Shown: positions 1 through 9,702, counted from the first letter of the stretch. The stretch: DNA of 64,000 bases from Lacinutrix venerupis (GCF_003663945.1 NZ_RCCH01000003.1:124001-188000), one strand, 5' to 3'. The notes: generated by a model from the letters alone, not told the origin. Made by a program: numbers and translations.

Positions 1-1247
1 TCAATTCTACTTTCTTGGAAATTTTGGTAGGCTACTGTTGCTTTAATTTTATCGTAAAGATTAGCTTTACTACTTAATTTTGTAACATTTAAATTAGACA
101 TAAACCATTTTTGTGGCCCATAATACCATTCTGCAGAGCGTAAATTTTCACCTCTATAACGTATTAATCTATCGTATCTTGGAGTATTAGATGTTGCTGT
201 ATAAAATAGACCTAAATCGAAACTTAAATTGTTTTTAGCTTCATATCGTGCTTTTTGCATGATATTAAACTGGTTGTAACCAGAAGTTTTTTGAATATTT
301 GGATTGTTATTTTCTACAATTATGTCTTTATTATTATTGGTAATTACAAATTCTGGTCTAGTATAATCTTCTGGACCATTACTGCCCATCCTTAAGTCTC
401 CAAAATCGGTATAACTTGCATTTGTAATAAAAGCCCATTTTTTAAAACCATAATTTATATCTAAATGTGCTGTTTTTTCTTGATTTGCAGTAGCGTACCT
501 TAATGCGGCATTAGTTTTAATAAAAGTAGAATCTGTAAAAGATACTTTTGGTGTTTTTGTATAAAAACTCATAACGCCTCCAATAGCATCACTACCATAA
601 ATTACATTTCCTGCTCCTAAAGAAACTTCTGTAGATTGTATAGAAAAAGGATCTATAGAGATAACGTTTTGAATATTTCCGCCTCTAAAAATAGCATTGT
701 TCATCCTTACGCCATCTACAGTTATTAATAATCTATTGGTAGAAAAACCTCTAATCATTGGGCTTCCGCCACCTAATTGGCTTTTTTGTATATAAACTTG
801 ACCTGTAGATTTTAAGAGATCTGCACTTGTTTGTGGGTTTTCAAAAGCAATTTCTGAAGCACTTACACTCGCTATTTTTTTAGGAACCTCTCTTTTGTTT
901 TCTTTAAATTTTGAAGCTGATATTACAATTTCGTCTAAACCTTGTGATTTGGAGATAAGTAGTACTTTATTATTTTCAATTAGTGCTTTTTTAACAACAT
1001 ATAGCTTAAATGAAATATGCTTAAAATAGATATTTTCTTCTGTGTTGAATATATCTAGGTTAGCTTTACCATAAAAATCTGTAACAACACTTTTAGACTT
1101 GTTTTTATTATATATGGCAGTACCAGCAATTGGCTCTTGCGTGCTATTATTTAAAACTAAAACATCTTGAGCTTTGGTGTGTAAACTTAGGCAGAGAAAA
1201 AACAGAGAAATTAAAGTGTATTTTTTATTTTTAATTAAATACTTCAT
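1..1247 (-). CDS. TonB-dependent outer membrane receptor, heme/hemoglobin-type plug (3' end beyond window)
   Basis: I read this frame by hand: it opens with ATG at 1247 and stays open to the left edge, so about 415 N-terminal residues are visible. A signal peptide ends near a KAQ motif. A short CarboxypepD_reg-like domain follows, then a TonB plug with 'RGFSTNRLLITVDGVRMNN' and 'GSDAIGGVMSFYT', then the start of the beta-barrel. That plug wording is typical of hemin/hemoglobin receptors, so heme-type iron uptake across the outer membrane is the best guess, but the ligand is an inference. The start overlaps the end of recO by 17 bases, so it is probably the last gene of a porZ-recO-receptor transcript. 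Confidence 0.85.
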   Translation of the reverse strand, partial: MKYLIKNKKYTLISLFFLCLSLHTKAQDVLVLNNSTQEPIAGTAIYNKNKSKSVVTDFYGKANLDIFNTEENIYFKHISFKLYVVKKALIENNKVLLISKSQGLDEIVISASKFKENKREVPKKIASVSASEIAFENPQTSADLLKSTGQVYIQKSQLGGGSPMIRGFSTNRLLITVDGVRMNNAIFRGGNIQNVISIDPFSIQSTEVSLGAGNVIYGSDAIGGVMSFYTKTPKVSFTDSTFIKTNAALRYATANQEKTAHLDINYGFKKWAFITNASYTDFGDLRMGSNGPEDYTRPEFVITNNNKDIIVENNNPNIQKTSGYNQFNIMQKARYEAKNNLSFDLGLFYTATSNTPRYDRLIRYRGENLRSAEWYYGPQKWFMSNLNVTKLSSKANLYDKIKATVAYQNFQESRI

Positions 1248-1947
1248 TAAATATTTGTAGTGATTTTGGTTTTTTAAAGGTTCCCAAATGTAGTTCAAAA
1301 TAAACTAAAATGAGACCTAAAAAAGATTGTCTTTGTTTGGCGTTAATTTTAACTAAATCTAAAGCATCAAATGTTGTGCCTAATAGCTTTTTAAGGAGTG
1401 TTAAATTTTCGTTTGATATGGAATACTTACTGTATTTTTTATCTTGAAATTCACCAGCTTCTAAATTAAAATAAGGTAATTCTATTTTAGAAGTGTCTGG
1501 ATAAAATCCTAAATGTTTAGTTAAGTTTAATAGAAATAATAAATGAAAATTGGCATAACTATCTTGGGTATCTAACCATTGTAAAGTTGCTTCTAAGTAA
1601 TTAAATAAAGTGTCATTTTGCTCTTCTTCTTGAAGTGAACTAGACAAAACTTCGGCTAAAAACATAACTATTGCACTTTTTAGTACACTGGTATGAAGAC
1701 TAGAGTAGAGGTGATTAATTTTTACTTCTTTTATATATTGAAGTGATCTTGATGGTTTAAAATCTGTTACAATTTGAAGTTGTGTTAGTAATTGATAATA
1801 GGCAACTTTTGAACCTTTTTTAGATTTTAAAATACCTTTTAAGAGGTAACTAACTATTCCTTCTTTTTGTGTATAGCATTTAATTATTAAATCGTTGTCA
1901 CGATATTTTAGTTTAGAAAGAACAATTGCATTTGTGGTTAGTAACAT
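1231..1947 (-). CDS. recO: DNA repair protein RecO
   Basis: A 238-residue RecO, close to the usual family length. The N-terminal OB-fold begins 'MLLTTNAIVLSKLKYRDNDL', with the typical 'KGILKSKKGSK' loop that follows in this family; the rest is the helical domain. RecO loads RecA onto SSB-coated DNA together with RecR in gap repair. Only one cysteine (in 'IIKCYTQ') is present, so the zinc finger seen in some RecO proteins is absent. It overlaps the stop of porZ by one base (TAATG), which implies translational coupling, and its own end overlaps the downstream receptor start. Confidence 0.93.
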   Translation of the reverse strand: MLLTTNAIVLSKLKYRDNDLIIKCYTQKEGIVSYLLKGILKSKKGSKVAYYQLLTQLQIVTDFKPSRSLQYIKEVKINHLYSSLHTSVLKSAIVMFLAEVLSSSLQEEEQNDTLFNYLEATLQWLDTQDSYANFHLLFLLNLTKHLGFYPDTSKIELPYFNLEAGEFQDKKYSKYSISNENLTLLKKLLGTTFDALDLVKINAKQRQSFLGLILVYFELHLGTFKKPKSLQIFNEVFN

Positions 1948-4295
1948 TATCTAACTACCATTAGTTTAAGAACTTTTGTTTCAAAAGAATCTAAATCTGC
2001 TATCATTACCATATAAACACCACTTGCTACAGTTTTACCAGACATGTTTTTACCATTCCAAAGCGCTGTTCCTCCGTCTATTTCTAAATTATACCCACTA
2101 AACTTAGTATTTGTTCTTGATTCTGCTTCGGTAACAAGGTTTCCTTCAATATCTAATATTTTTATATTAACGTTTTCTGTAATGCCTTTTATTTTAATTT
2201 TTTCGTCGTTAATATTAAAGTTTGGTCTTACAGGATTTGGGTATACATAAGCTTCTTGAAGTGTAGCATCGGGCGCTGAAGTTTCACTATTAAAAGAAAC
2301 CATACCTTTACTTGTAGCTATATAAACAATTCCATTTGTTTCGTCTAAACTTATATCTATAACTTGATTTGTTGGTAAAGGAGAGTTGTCTTTTGTAAAG
2401 TGGTATATGGTTTCTTGACCATCTGAAGAAAAGTAATAAACACCAGTATCTAATGTTCCTATCCATTTATTATTTGCACCATCTACTTCTATATCTTTTA
2501 CATATTGCTGAAATAATAATTCGCTAGCCACGCCATCATCAAGAATAATAATTTCTGAAGGTTCGAAATCAGGGTCGTCAAAAAATGCTTCTGTATTATA
2601 GATAACTCTTAATCCTTTATCTGTACCAAGCCATACTTGATTTTGTTTATCTACTTTTAAGGTTTTTACCGAAGGAGAAGGGAGGTTTTCTTCTTCAGAT
2701 TCTATGTTTTTTAATTCTTCGGTATCAGGTTTGTAGCCAAATATCCCTTTTCTATGACCACCAATCCAAACAATTCCATTTTGGTCTACATCTACAGATC
2801 CATAACCAATTTCGGTATTTGCATTTAAAATTATTTCGCTGAAATCGTAAGATTTCCATTCACCAGTTGTTAAATTAAATGACTTTAAAGGTTCTAAAAT
2901 TTTTGCATTTGTACACCATAAAATTCCATTTTGATCTATTACAGAACCAGCATTTCTAATATCAATACCTGCATTCCAAGAGGATTGAAAAGTACTATTA
3001 TCTACACTATATAAAACGGTAGGATCATCATTTACAACTTCTATTAAACCATGAACAAAAGAGCTTATGTATACTTTGTTAGGATTAAATGGGTTGATAT
3101 GGATTTTATTTAAATTAACTGCACCAAAAACACTGTCAAAAGGAATATTATTCCATTGCTCTCCTTTTAAATGGCTAAAACCTCTTTGACGTAAGGGAAA
3201 AGGGTTGTAAGAAACTGTATAATCACCATAAGTCATCCAAACATTATTATCCGTTGCTTCAATAGAAAAACCATTATTTGAAAGTGGTGAAGAGGGATGA
3301 ATTTCATCTATTTGTGTTAAATCTGATAGGTTTATTTTTAAAATTCCAAAAGCAGTTTTATTAGTTACAAAAACACCTTGTGTACCTATAAAAACATCAT
3401 TTTCTTCATTAATTATTGCAGAGGTAAAATTTGTTGGATAATCTTCTAATGTATTTATAACAGAGTTTTCGGTAAATGGCTCTGTATTATATACATATAC
3501 AGCATTTAACAATGTTACTATAAGCTGGTTGTTGTTTTTACTTAAGTGATTTATCTGGCCGGTATAATCTACTCTTTGAACAAAAGAATTCCCAACAAGT
3601 TCATATAAAATTGTGTTATCTCTAGCAATAAAAAGTTTATCGCCTACAAATTCAATTTCTAACCAGTTAGCATTATCTAATTGTTGCCATTGCTGGAAAT
3701 CTATTAAATTAGAGTTGTTTACATCTGCTTTAAAAAGACCATTTTCTGTAGCAACAAAAATTTCTTCTTGAAAAACAGCAATATCGTTAACAGTTAATTG
3801 AGAGCCGTTAGGTCCTATAAAAAAAGTATCGCCAAATTCTAAAGCGTTAATATCATAAACTGAAATACCATAGTCTGTAGATATATATGCTAAGCCATTA
3901 TATACTGTAAAATTATTAATCCTTTTGTCTATTGGTGGTATTGTGGGTTTGTTTAAAATATCTACAACAGTTCTTATGTCTTGGCTAGATTCTAGATAAA
4001 CTTGCATTAATCCGTTTTCAAAACCAATTAGTAGTAATCCATTTTCCTCAACATATTGAATACTTGAAATTGTTTCTCCCGAGAGTCCATTAATTGTGGT
4101 AAGTTCTTTTATTTCGTTTGTTTGGGTGTCGAAAATAAAAACAGCATTTTCTGCGGCACCAAAAACTTTAGAATTACCTTGAGAAATATCGTTTATATCT
4201 AAATAAGAAAAATAGCCTTTCCAATCTCTTGAGTAATCTTGAGAGTATATTGTTAAAGGGAAAAATAATATTAGAAGTATATTTTTTATTTTCAT
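1947..4295 (-). CDS. porZ: PorZ-like two-propeller protein of the type IX secretion system
   Basis: A 782-residue exported protein with a signal peptide ending near 'TIYSQDYSRDW'. Most of the chain consists of repeated propeller blades, for example 'NGLLLIGFENGLMQVY', 'NGLFKADVNNS', 'IVWIGGHRKGIFGY' and 'QVWLGTDKGLRV'. The last 100 residues ('YPNPV...ASGVYMVMI...') look like a T9SS C-terminal sorting domain. PorZ of Porphyromonas gingivalis (about 776 residues) has the same two-propeller plus C-terminal layout and works on the cell surface with the PorU sortase in attaching anionic LPS to cargo. Adjacency to recO is, as I recall, common in flavobacteria. Another surface propeller protein cannot be excluded from sequence alone. 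Confidence 0.75.
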   Translation of the reverse strand: MKIKNILLILFFPLTIYSQDYSRDWKGYFSYLDINDISQGNSKVFGAAENAVFIFDTQTNEIKELTTINGLSGETISSIQYVEENGLLLIGFENGLMQVYLESSQDIRTVVDILNKPTIPPIDKRINNFTVYNGLAYISTDYGISVYDINALEFGDTFFIGPNGSQLTVNDIAVFQEEIFVATENGLFKADVNNSNLIDFQQWQQLDNANWLEIEFVGDKLFIARDNTILYELVGNSFVQRVDYTGQINHLSKNNNQLIVTLLNAVYVYNTEPFTENSVINTLEDYPTNFTSAIINEENDVFIGTQGVFVTNKTAFGILKINLSDLTQIDEIHPSSPLSNNGFSIEATDNNVWMTYGDYTVSYNPFPLRQRGFSHLKGEQWNNIPFDSVFGAVNLNKIHINPFNPNKVYISSFVHGLIEVVNDDPTVLYSVDNSTFQSSWNAGIDIRNAGSVIDQNGILWCTNAKILEPLKSFNLTTGEWKSYDFSEIILNANTEIGYGSVDVDQNGIVWIGGHRKGIFGYKPDTEELKNIESEEENLPSPSVKTLKVDKQNQVWLGTDKGLRVIYNTEAFFDDPDFEPSEIIILDDGVASELLFQQYVKDIEVDGANNKWIGTLDTGVYYFSSDGQETIYHFTKDNSPLPTNQVIDISLDETNGIVYIATSKGMVSFNSETSAPDATLQEAYVYPNPVRPNFNINDEKIKIKGITENVNIKILDIEGNLVTEAESRTNTKFSGYNLEIDGGTALWNGKNMSGKTVASGVYMVMIADLDSFETKVLKLMVVR

Positions 4296-4350
4296 AGCAT
4301 ATAATTACGTTTAGATAACGTATAATATTGCAAAAATATATACAAAAACT

Positions 4351-4379
4351 AAAAAAGCTTCCATTTAGGAAGCTTTTTT
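4351..4379 (-). terminator. Intrinsic terminator after gdhA
   Basis: A perfect inverted repeat with arms AAAAAAGCTTCC and GGAAGCTTTTTT around the loop ATTTA lies 19 bases past the gdhA stop. On the minus strand it ends in a U-tract, and it separates gdhA from the porZ operon. Confidence 0.85.
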
Positions 4380-4397
4380 AAATAAATTATCTCTTTG

Positions 4398-5741
4398 TTA
4401 CACAACACCTTGTGCTAACATAGCGTCTGCTACTTTAACAAAGCCAGCAATATTTGCTCCTTTTACGTAATCGATACTGCCATCTTTTTGTGTTCCGTAT
4501 TTTACGCAAGATTCATGAATGTCATTCATAATCTGTTTAAGTTTAGTATCAACCTCTTCTCTTGTCCAGTTGTATCTTAAAGAGTTTTGACTCATTTCTA
4601 ATCCAGATGTTGCTACACCTCCAGCATTAGAAGCTTTACCAGGAGAGAATAAAACTTTTGCTTTTTGTAAAACCTCTATGGCTTCTGGTGTTGTAGGCAT
4701 GTTTGCACCTTCTGCAACTGCCATAACATTGTTTTTAACTAAAACTTCTGCTTCTTCTTTGTTTAATTCGTTTTGTGTTGCACATGGCATAGCTACATCA
4801 CAATTAACACTCCACGGTCTTTCTCCTTTAAAGAATTTAGCCGAAGTATATTTATCTACATACTCACTAATTCTTCCACGGTTAACATTTTTAATTTCCA
4901 TAACAAATGCTAATTTTTCAGCATCTATACCATCTTCATCATAAATGTATCCAGAAGAGTCTGATAATGTAACTACTTTTCCTCCTAGTTGAGTTACTTT
5001 TTCACATGCAAATTGAGCTACATTTCCAGAACCAGAGATAACAACAGTTTTACCTTCTAAAGAGTCGTTTTTTGTTGCTAACATATTTTTTGCAAAATAT
5101 ACACAACCATAACCTGTTGCTTCTGGTCTTATTAAAGAACCACCATAGCTAATTCCTTTTCCAGTTAAGACTCCTGTAAATTCGTTAGCAAGTCTCTTGT
5201 ATTGACCAAACATATAACCAATTTCACGTCCACCAACACCTATATCTCCTGCAGGAACATCTGTATTAGCACCAATGTGTCTATAAAGTTCTGTCATAAA
5301 AGATTGGCAAAAACGCATAACTTCGTTATCGCTTTTTCCTTTTGGATTAAAGTCACTTCCTCCTTTACCACCACCCATAGGTAATGTTGTTAAAGAGTTT
5401 TTAAATACTTGTTCGAAACCTAAAAATTTTAAAATACTTAAGTTTACAGATGGATGAAAACGTAAACCTCCTTTATATGGTCCTATAGCAGAATTAAATT
5501 CTACTCTAAATGCTCTATTTACTTGTGTATTTCCTTTATCATCTATCCAAGGTACTCTAAAAATTATTGTGCGTTCTGGCTCGACCATACGTTCTAATAA
5601 CATTTTATTTTGGTACTGAGGATTTTCTTCAATAAATGGAATTACAGTTTCTGCAACTTCATGAACAGCTTGTAAAAACTCTGGTTCATGACTATTTTTT
5701 TCCTTTACTAAATCTAAAAATGCTTGAATTTTATCTTCCAT
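4398..5741 (-). CDS. gdhA: NADP-type glutamate dehydrogenase
   Basis: The 447 residues match the length of the hexameric bacterial NADP-linked enzyme, which makes glutamate from 2-oxoglutarate and ammonia. Visible motifs are the glycine-rich substrate loop 'LPMGGGKGGSDFNPKGKS' with the catalytic-region lysine, 'DVPAGDIGVGGREIGYM', and the Rossmann segment 'VVISGSGNVAQFACEK'. The ORF is intact and monocistronic, with its own terminator at 4351-4379 and a good -7 element about 50 bases upstream of the start. Cofactor preference is inferred from length and overall resemblance. Confidence 0.95.
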   Translation of the reverse strand: MEDKIQAFLDLVKEKNSHEPEFLQAVHEVAETVIPFIEENPQYQNKMLLERMVEPERTIIFRVPWIDDKGNTQVNRAFRVEFNSAIGPYKGGLRFHPSVNLSILKFLGFEQVFKNSLTTLPMGGGKGGSDFNPKGKSDNEVMRFCQSFMTELYRHIGANTDVPAGDIGVGGREIGYMFGQYKRLANEFTGVLTGKGISYGGSLIRPEATGYGCVYFAKNMLATKNDSLEGKTVVISGSGNVAQFACEKVTQLGGKVVTLSDSSGYIYDEDGIDAEKLAFVMEIKNVNRGRISEYVDKYTSAKFFKGERPWSVNCDVAMPCATQNELNKEEAEVLVKNNVMAVAEGANMPTTPEAIEVLQKAKVLFSPGKASNAGGVATSGLEMSQNSLRYNWTREEVDTKLKQIMNDIHESCVKYGTQKDGSIDYVKGANIAGFVKVADAMLAQGVV

Positions 5742-5791
5742 TTAACAGACGATTTTATGTTTTTAATAATTGAATTACTTGTTTTGTGGAG

Positions 5792-5799
5792 CAAAGATA
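5792..5799 (-). promoter_or_regulatory. Bacteroidota -7 element for gdhA
   Basis: On the minus strand this reads TATCTTTG, an exact TAnnTTTG match about 50 bases upstream of the gdhA ATG. No clear TTG is present at -33, only a T-rich tract. Confidence 0.45.
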
Positions 5800-5906
5800 C
5801 ATTATCTTTAAAAAAAACGCTTCTTTTTTTTCTATTTCGCAATCATTATTTTTTATTTTAATATCAATAAAAAAATATTATGTTGCGTTTTGCCTATATA
5901 TTTTGT

Positions 5907-5934
5907 TTGTTTATCGGCTTTTTATATATATTTG
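5907..5934 (+). promoter_or_regulatory. Promoter for the outer membrane protein gene at 5968
   Basis: TTG at 5907-5909 (within TTTG), a 17-base spacer and TATATTTG at 5927-5934 match the Bacteroidota sigma-ABfr consensus. The predicted start lies near 5941, giving a short leader before the ATG at 5968. Confidence 0.55.
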
Positions 5935-5967
5935 TCTGTTTAATGCCTCTAAATTATAGAAATAACC

Positions 5968-6753
5968 ATGCTTAATTTAAAAATTCTAACCAAGTTTATA
6001 ATTATACTGCTTACTATTCAGGTCTCTTTTGCGCAATTAGGTTTTTCTCACGAAATAGGAATAATTACTGGACCTGTTGCTTTTAAATCTGATTATGGTT
6101 TAAGAAATGAATTTGAAACAAATGCAGGAAATAGTGGATTTGGCATTGGTTTAGTACACTATATTAATTTTGCTTATCAAGCAGATTGTAATTGTTATAC
6201 TACCGATAATTATTTTAACGATCACTTTAAATTAAGAACAGAAATATCTTATAATACAACAAAACTTGAGCATTTTGGAGAATATGTGGAGCCAGATAGA
6301 ACAGGAAGAGGTGCTCAACAATTAAGAGGTCAAAAAGGAGAGGCTAATAATTTTGACATAGGAATGCAAATTGAATATTTTCCACTAAGTATTCGTTCTT
6401 TTCAAGCTTTTGCTTATAAATTTGCACCATTTGTAAGTTTAGGTGCGCATTATGTTTCTTATAATCCAGAAGTGAGTTCTACTTTTACTGGCCCAGGAAA
6501 TACTTATTACGATCCGTGGTATGTAACTCCAGATTCTACACCTATAGATGTTAGTGGAGGCAGTACTTGGTCTGTTGTATCTAGTATGGGTGCACGTTAT
6601 AAATTAAGTACATCTGCCGATTTAATGATTGATTTAAGAGGTCAGTATTATTTTAACGACTATATAGATGGTTTAAATCATGAATTAAAATATAATAAAT
6701 ATAACGATTGGATGGTTTGGCTAAATTTTGGATACATTTATTATTTAGATTAA
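5968..6753 (+). CDS. Exported outer-membrane beta-barrel-like protein, uncharacterised
   Basis: A 261-residue protein with a clear signal peptide ending at 'VSFAQ'. The mature part is rich in alternating aromatic and polar beta strands and ends in a barrel-like strand closing at 'FGYIYYLD'. It contains a 'CNC' in a short extracellular-type loop. I associate it with a flavobacterial family annotated THC0290_0291, but only tentatively and from memory. It stands alone, divergent from gdhA, with a good promoter upstream and a strong bidirectional terminator downstream. Function is unknown. Confidence 0.7.
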   Translation: MLNLKILTKFIIILLTIQVSFAQLGFSHEIGIITGPVAFKSDYGLRNEFETNAGNSGFGIGLVHYINFAYQADCNCYTTDNYFNDHFKLRTEISYNTTKLEHFGEYVEPDRTGRGAQQLRGQKGEANNFDIGMQIEYFPLSIRSFQAFAYKFAPFVSLGAHYVSYNPEVSSTFTGPGNTYYDPWYVTPDSTPIDVSGGSTWSVVSSMGARYKLSTSADLMIDLRGQYYFNDYIDGLNHELKYNKYNDWMVWLNFGYIYYLD

Positions 6754-6762
6754 ACTTTTAAT

Positions 6763-6808
6763 ATAAAACAAAAATGCTCAAGTTTATACTTGAGCATTTT
6801 TGTTTTAT
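6763..6808. terminator. Bidirectional terminator with a 21-bp perfect stem
   Basis: ATAAAACAAAAATGCTCAAG... pairs perfectly over 21 bp around the loop TTAT (6784-6787). It lies between two convergent genes, has T-rich tracts on both strands and should stop transcripts from both sides. Confidence 0.85.
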
Positions 6809-6821
6809 AAAAGTCTGTAAC

Positions 6822-7961
6822 TTATCCTAAGGCTTGTTTTAAATCGTTTATTAAATCTTCTTCATCTTCAATACCAACACTTAGTCTAATTAAAGAATCT
6901 ACTACACCTGTTTTTTCTCGCTCTTCTTTTGGGATGCTTGCATGTGTCATACTAGCAGGATGTCCAGCTAAAGATTCTACACCACCAAGCGATTCTGCTA
7001 AAGTGAAAATTTTTAAATTTTCTACAAGTTTTATAGCTTCTTCGTAATTATTTCCTTTAGTAGTAAAAGACAGCATGCCACCAAAATCCTTCATTTGAGA
7101 TTTTGCTATATCATGATTTGGATGGTTTTTAAAACCTGGCCAATATACGTTTTCTACTTTTGGATGCGTTGCAAGATATTTGGCAATTGCTTTGCCATTT
7201 TCACAATGACGTTGCATTCTAACATGTAAAGTTTTTATGCCGCGTAGTGCTAAAAAAGAATCTTGTGGGCCGCAAATGGCGCCACTAGCATTTTGTATAA
7301 AATATAGTTTATCTGCAAGTTCTTTATCTTTTACAACTAAAGCTCCCATTACTAAATCACTATGTCCACCAATATACTTAGTTGCAGAGTGCATAATAAT
7401 ATCTGCGCCTAAATCTAGAGGTTGTTGTAAATAAGGCGTGGCAAATGTGTTGTCTACTGCAAGCAGTATATTGTGTTTTTTTGCAATGCTTGCGGTTGCT
7501 TTTATATCTATTATATTTAGCATTGGGTTTGTAGGTGTTTCTACCCAAATAAGTTTTGTATTATTATTTATATAATTTTCGATATTAGAGGCATTACTCA
7601 TGCCTACAAAGTGAAATTTAATACCAAAGTCTTCAAAAATAGATGTGAATAATCTATAGGTTCCGCCGTACAAATCGTTAGTAGAAATTACCTCGTCGCC
7701 AGGTTTTAAAAGCTTTAAAACAGCATCAATAGCAGCTAGTCCAGAACCAAATGCTAAACCAAACGTTCCATTTTCTATACTAGCAAAGGCATTTTCTAAA
7801 GCATGTCTAGTGGGATTGTGGGTTCTAGAATATTCGTAACCTTTATTTCCTCCAGGTGTAGTTTGAGCATATGTTGAGGTTTGGTAAATAGGAGGCATTA
7901 CAGCTCCATAAGCTACATCAGGATGTTGTTTACCATGAATGGTTTTTGTATTGAATTTCAT
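6822..7961 (-). CDS. PLP-dependent trans-sulfuration enzyme (cystathionine gamma-synthase or gamma-lyase)
   Basis: 379 residues of the Cys/Met metabolism PLP family. The motif 'HSATKYIGGHSDLVMGALV' carries the Schiff-base lysine, and 'YEYSRTHNPTRHALE', 'DNTFATPYLQQPLDLGAD' and 'ESLGGVESLAGHPASMTH' are typical family blocks. It handles cystathionine in methionine or cysteine metabolism. Synthase, beta-lyase and gamma-lyase cannot be separated by eye; length and the 'GGVESL' block favour the gamma-synthase/gamma-lyase branch. The gene appears monocistronic. On the minus strand TATTTTTG (8022-8029) is a plausible -7 element. Confidence 0.88.
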   Translation of the reverse strand: MKFNTKTIHGKQHPDVAYGAVMPPIYQTSTYAQTTPGGNKGYEYSRTHNPTRHALENAFASIENGTFGLAFGSGLAAIDAVLKLLKPGDEVISTNDLYGGTYRLFTSIFEDFGIKFHFVGMSNASNIENYINNNTKLIWVETPTNPMLNIIDIKATASIAKKHNILLAVDNTFATPYLQQPLDLGADIIMHSATKYIGGHSDLVMGALVVKDKELADKLYFIQNASGAICGPQDSFLALRGIKTLHVRMQRHCENGKAIAKYLATHPKVENVYWPGFKNHPNHDIAKSQMKDFGGMLSFTTKGNNYEEAIKLVENLKIFTLAESLGGVESLAGHPASMTHASIPKEEREKTGVVDSLIRLSVGIEDEEDLINDLKQALG

Positions 7962-8073
7962 ATGCTTATTTTTATTAATATTTTAAAGCTAAAAACAATT
8001 TTTAGTTTTTTTTGATTACAACAAAAATAGCCTTTAATTCGTTGTATGTAAATTGTAATAAAACCTTTAGTTA

Positions 8074-8817
8074 ATGTTTAACAGTTATTATTTAAAATTA
8101 ATAAAATTTTTTAGCGTCATTATTATTATAACTTTTGTTTTTTCTTGTAAAGAAGATACGGTAGTTGTTTTTGATGAGATTTCAATTATAGATGAAGATG
8201 AAGTAATTATTGAGATAAATATTCCTGTAGCTAAAGGACAAACAGAAGCAGCAAAACAAATTAACACAACACTTAATTATTTTGTAAATAATGCATTAAA
8301 TATTGATTCAGTTTCTGAAACAAAAGAGAGCACAGAAGAGAGTATTATTAATTTTAAAAAGTCTTATAAAGACTTTAAAACCCAAATAGGTAAAACGTTA
8401 TATACAAATTTACCAGCTTGGGAGGTTTTAATTGATGGAGAAGTAATTTATACAAATGAAACGTTAGCTTCTATTGCAATGAATTCTAGTATTAATACTG
8501 GTGGTGCTCATGGTAACTTAATTTTTAGGTTTTTTAATTTTGATGTTAAAACAGGCTTAAAATTAGAAACAAAAGACTTAATAAACGATATTCCTTCCTT
8601 TACAGCTATAGCTCAAAAATATTATAATAAAGAACTATTGTCTGCAAATAACAATCGTATAGAAGCTTTTAAAAACGATACATTTAAATTACCTGAAAAC
8701 CTTGGGTTTAGCGAGGATGGCGTAATAGTATTTTATGATACTTATAACTCTGCGGTAAATAATGTTATAGAATTTACCATCCCATATACAGTAGTAAACG
8801 ATTATTTAAACTTTTAA
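8074..8817 (+). CDS. Lipoprotein with DUF3298/RsiV-like domain
   Basis: A 247-residue lipoprotein: a hydrophobic leader ends in a lipobox at 'FVFSC', predicting membrane anchoring at the cysteine. The C-terminal half carries the DUF3298 signature 'TGGAHGNLIFRFFNFDVKTG' followed by 'LKLETKDLI', as in the RsiV/DUF4163 group of envelope proteins. In Gram-positives RsiV is an anti-sigma factor that binds lysozyme, but no sigma factor lies nearby, so that role should not be transferred. Its 3' end overlaps the convergent DinB-like gene by 12 bases. Confidence 0.78.
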   Translation: MFNSYYLKLIKFFSVIIIITFVFSCKEDTVVVFDEISIIDEDEVIIEINIPVAKGQTEAAKQINTTLNYFVNNALNIDSVSETKESTEESIINFKKSYKDFKTQIGKTLYTNLPAWEVLIDGEVIYTNETLASIAMNSSINTGGAHGNLIFRFFNFDVKTGLKLETKDLINDIPSFTAIAQKYYNKELLSANNNRIEAFKNDTFKLPENLGFSEDGVIVFYDTYNSAVNNVIEFTIPYTVVNDYLNF

Positions 8818-9270
8818 AGCACGTAACAATGCTAAAATATAACCAGCATGCATACCTTCATGTATTAAAGCAAATTGTATTGCCTGGTTTACGTTTGTAA
8901 GCGTATTTCCTGTGGTAGATAAAGTATATTCATTAAATGTTTTAAATACTTTCGAACCAAAGTCTGCCTCTGTATGTTCTATTGTTGAAAATGCCAAAGC
9001 TTTTAATTCGTCTACTTCTTCTTGAGTAGCTTTTCCGTCTGGTTTTGTTCCTTTTTTGTATTTAGCAATAAGTACATCGCTAACATTTGGTTTTAATCCA
9101 GAAAGTTTATAAACTAATATTTGTTCTGTAACTATACTGTGCCCAATATTCCAGATAATGTTATTGTTAAATCCATTAGGAATAGCATTAAGCTGGGCTA
9201 AAGACAATTCTTCTAAATACGCTTTAAAAAAGCCTCTTGTTTTTGTAAAGACCTCAAATGTAAAATCCAT
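8806..9270 (-). CDS. DinB superfamily protein
   Basis: A 154-residue four-helix-bundle protein. The histidines expected to bind a divalent metal are visible at 'NIGHSIVTEQ' and 'HEGMHAGYI', the usual DinB pattern of one His in helix 2 and two near the C-terminus. The family includes damage-inducible proteins and thiol-dependent transferases such as bacillithiol S-transferase; the substrate is unknown here. It is convergent with the lipoprotein gene at 8074 and divergent from the ArsC/Spx-like gene. Confidence 0.8.
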   Translation of the reverse strand: MDFTFEVFTKTRGFFKAYLEELSLAQLNAIPNGFNNNIIWNIGHSIVTEQILVYKLSGLKPNVSDVLIAKYKKGTKPDGKATQEEVDELKALAFSTIEHTEADFGSKVFKTFNEYTLSTTGNTLTNVNQAIQFALIHEGMHAGYILALLRALKV

Positions 9271-9339
9271 AATTCAAATTTTTTATAAATATAGTAGAAT
9301 CTCATTTAAATGAATTTAATTTGTAGTGTTAAAACTATT

Positions 9340-9702
9340 ATGATGATTGATAAAGTATATTATTTGAAATCTTGTAGTACGTGTATTCGTATTTTAAAAG
9401 AGTTAAATCTGCGAGAAAATGTAGAGCTTCAAAATATTAAAACTGAAGCTATAACCGAAGAGCAAATTAAACAAATGAAAGATCTTGCAGGTAGTTATGA
9501 AGCTCTTTTTAGTAAAAGAGCAACACTTTACAAACAACGCGATTTAAAAAATAAAAATTTAACAGAAACCGATTATAAAAACTTAATACTAGAGCATTAT
9601 ACTTTTTTAAGCCGACCAGTTTTTATATTAAACAATAAAATATTTATAGGTAACTCTAAGGCTAATGTTGAGGCTGTTAAAAATGAATTGAATGAAAACT
9701 AG
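9340..9702 (+). CDS. ArsC/Spx-family thioredoxin-fold protein
   Basis: About 120 residues starting 'MMIDKVYYLKSCSTC'. The N-terminal CxxC, the spacing to 'LFSKRATLYKQRDLKNKNL' and 'LEHYTFLSRPVFILNNK' match the arsenate reductase/Spx-like family. I place the start at 9340 (or the next codon, 9343). An in-frame ATG at 9310 would add ten residues lacking family homology. The gene overlaps the following transporter by 11 bases. Arsenate reduction is only one option; no other arsenic genes are present. Confidence 0.8.
   Translation: MMIDKVYYLKSCSTCIRILKELNLRENVELQNIKTEAITEEQIKQMKDLAGSYEALFSKRATLYKQRDLKNKNLTETDYKNLILEHYTFLSRPVFILNNKIFIGNSKANVEAVKNELNEN

Noticed and set aside
5742-5967. Possible small gene between gdhA and the outer membrane protein
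   Set aside because: Stops occur in all frames and the region is explained by two divergent promoters.
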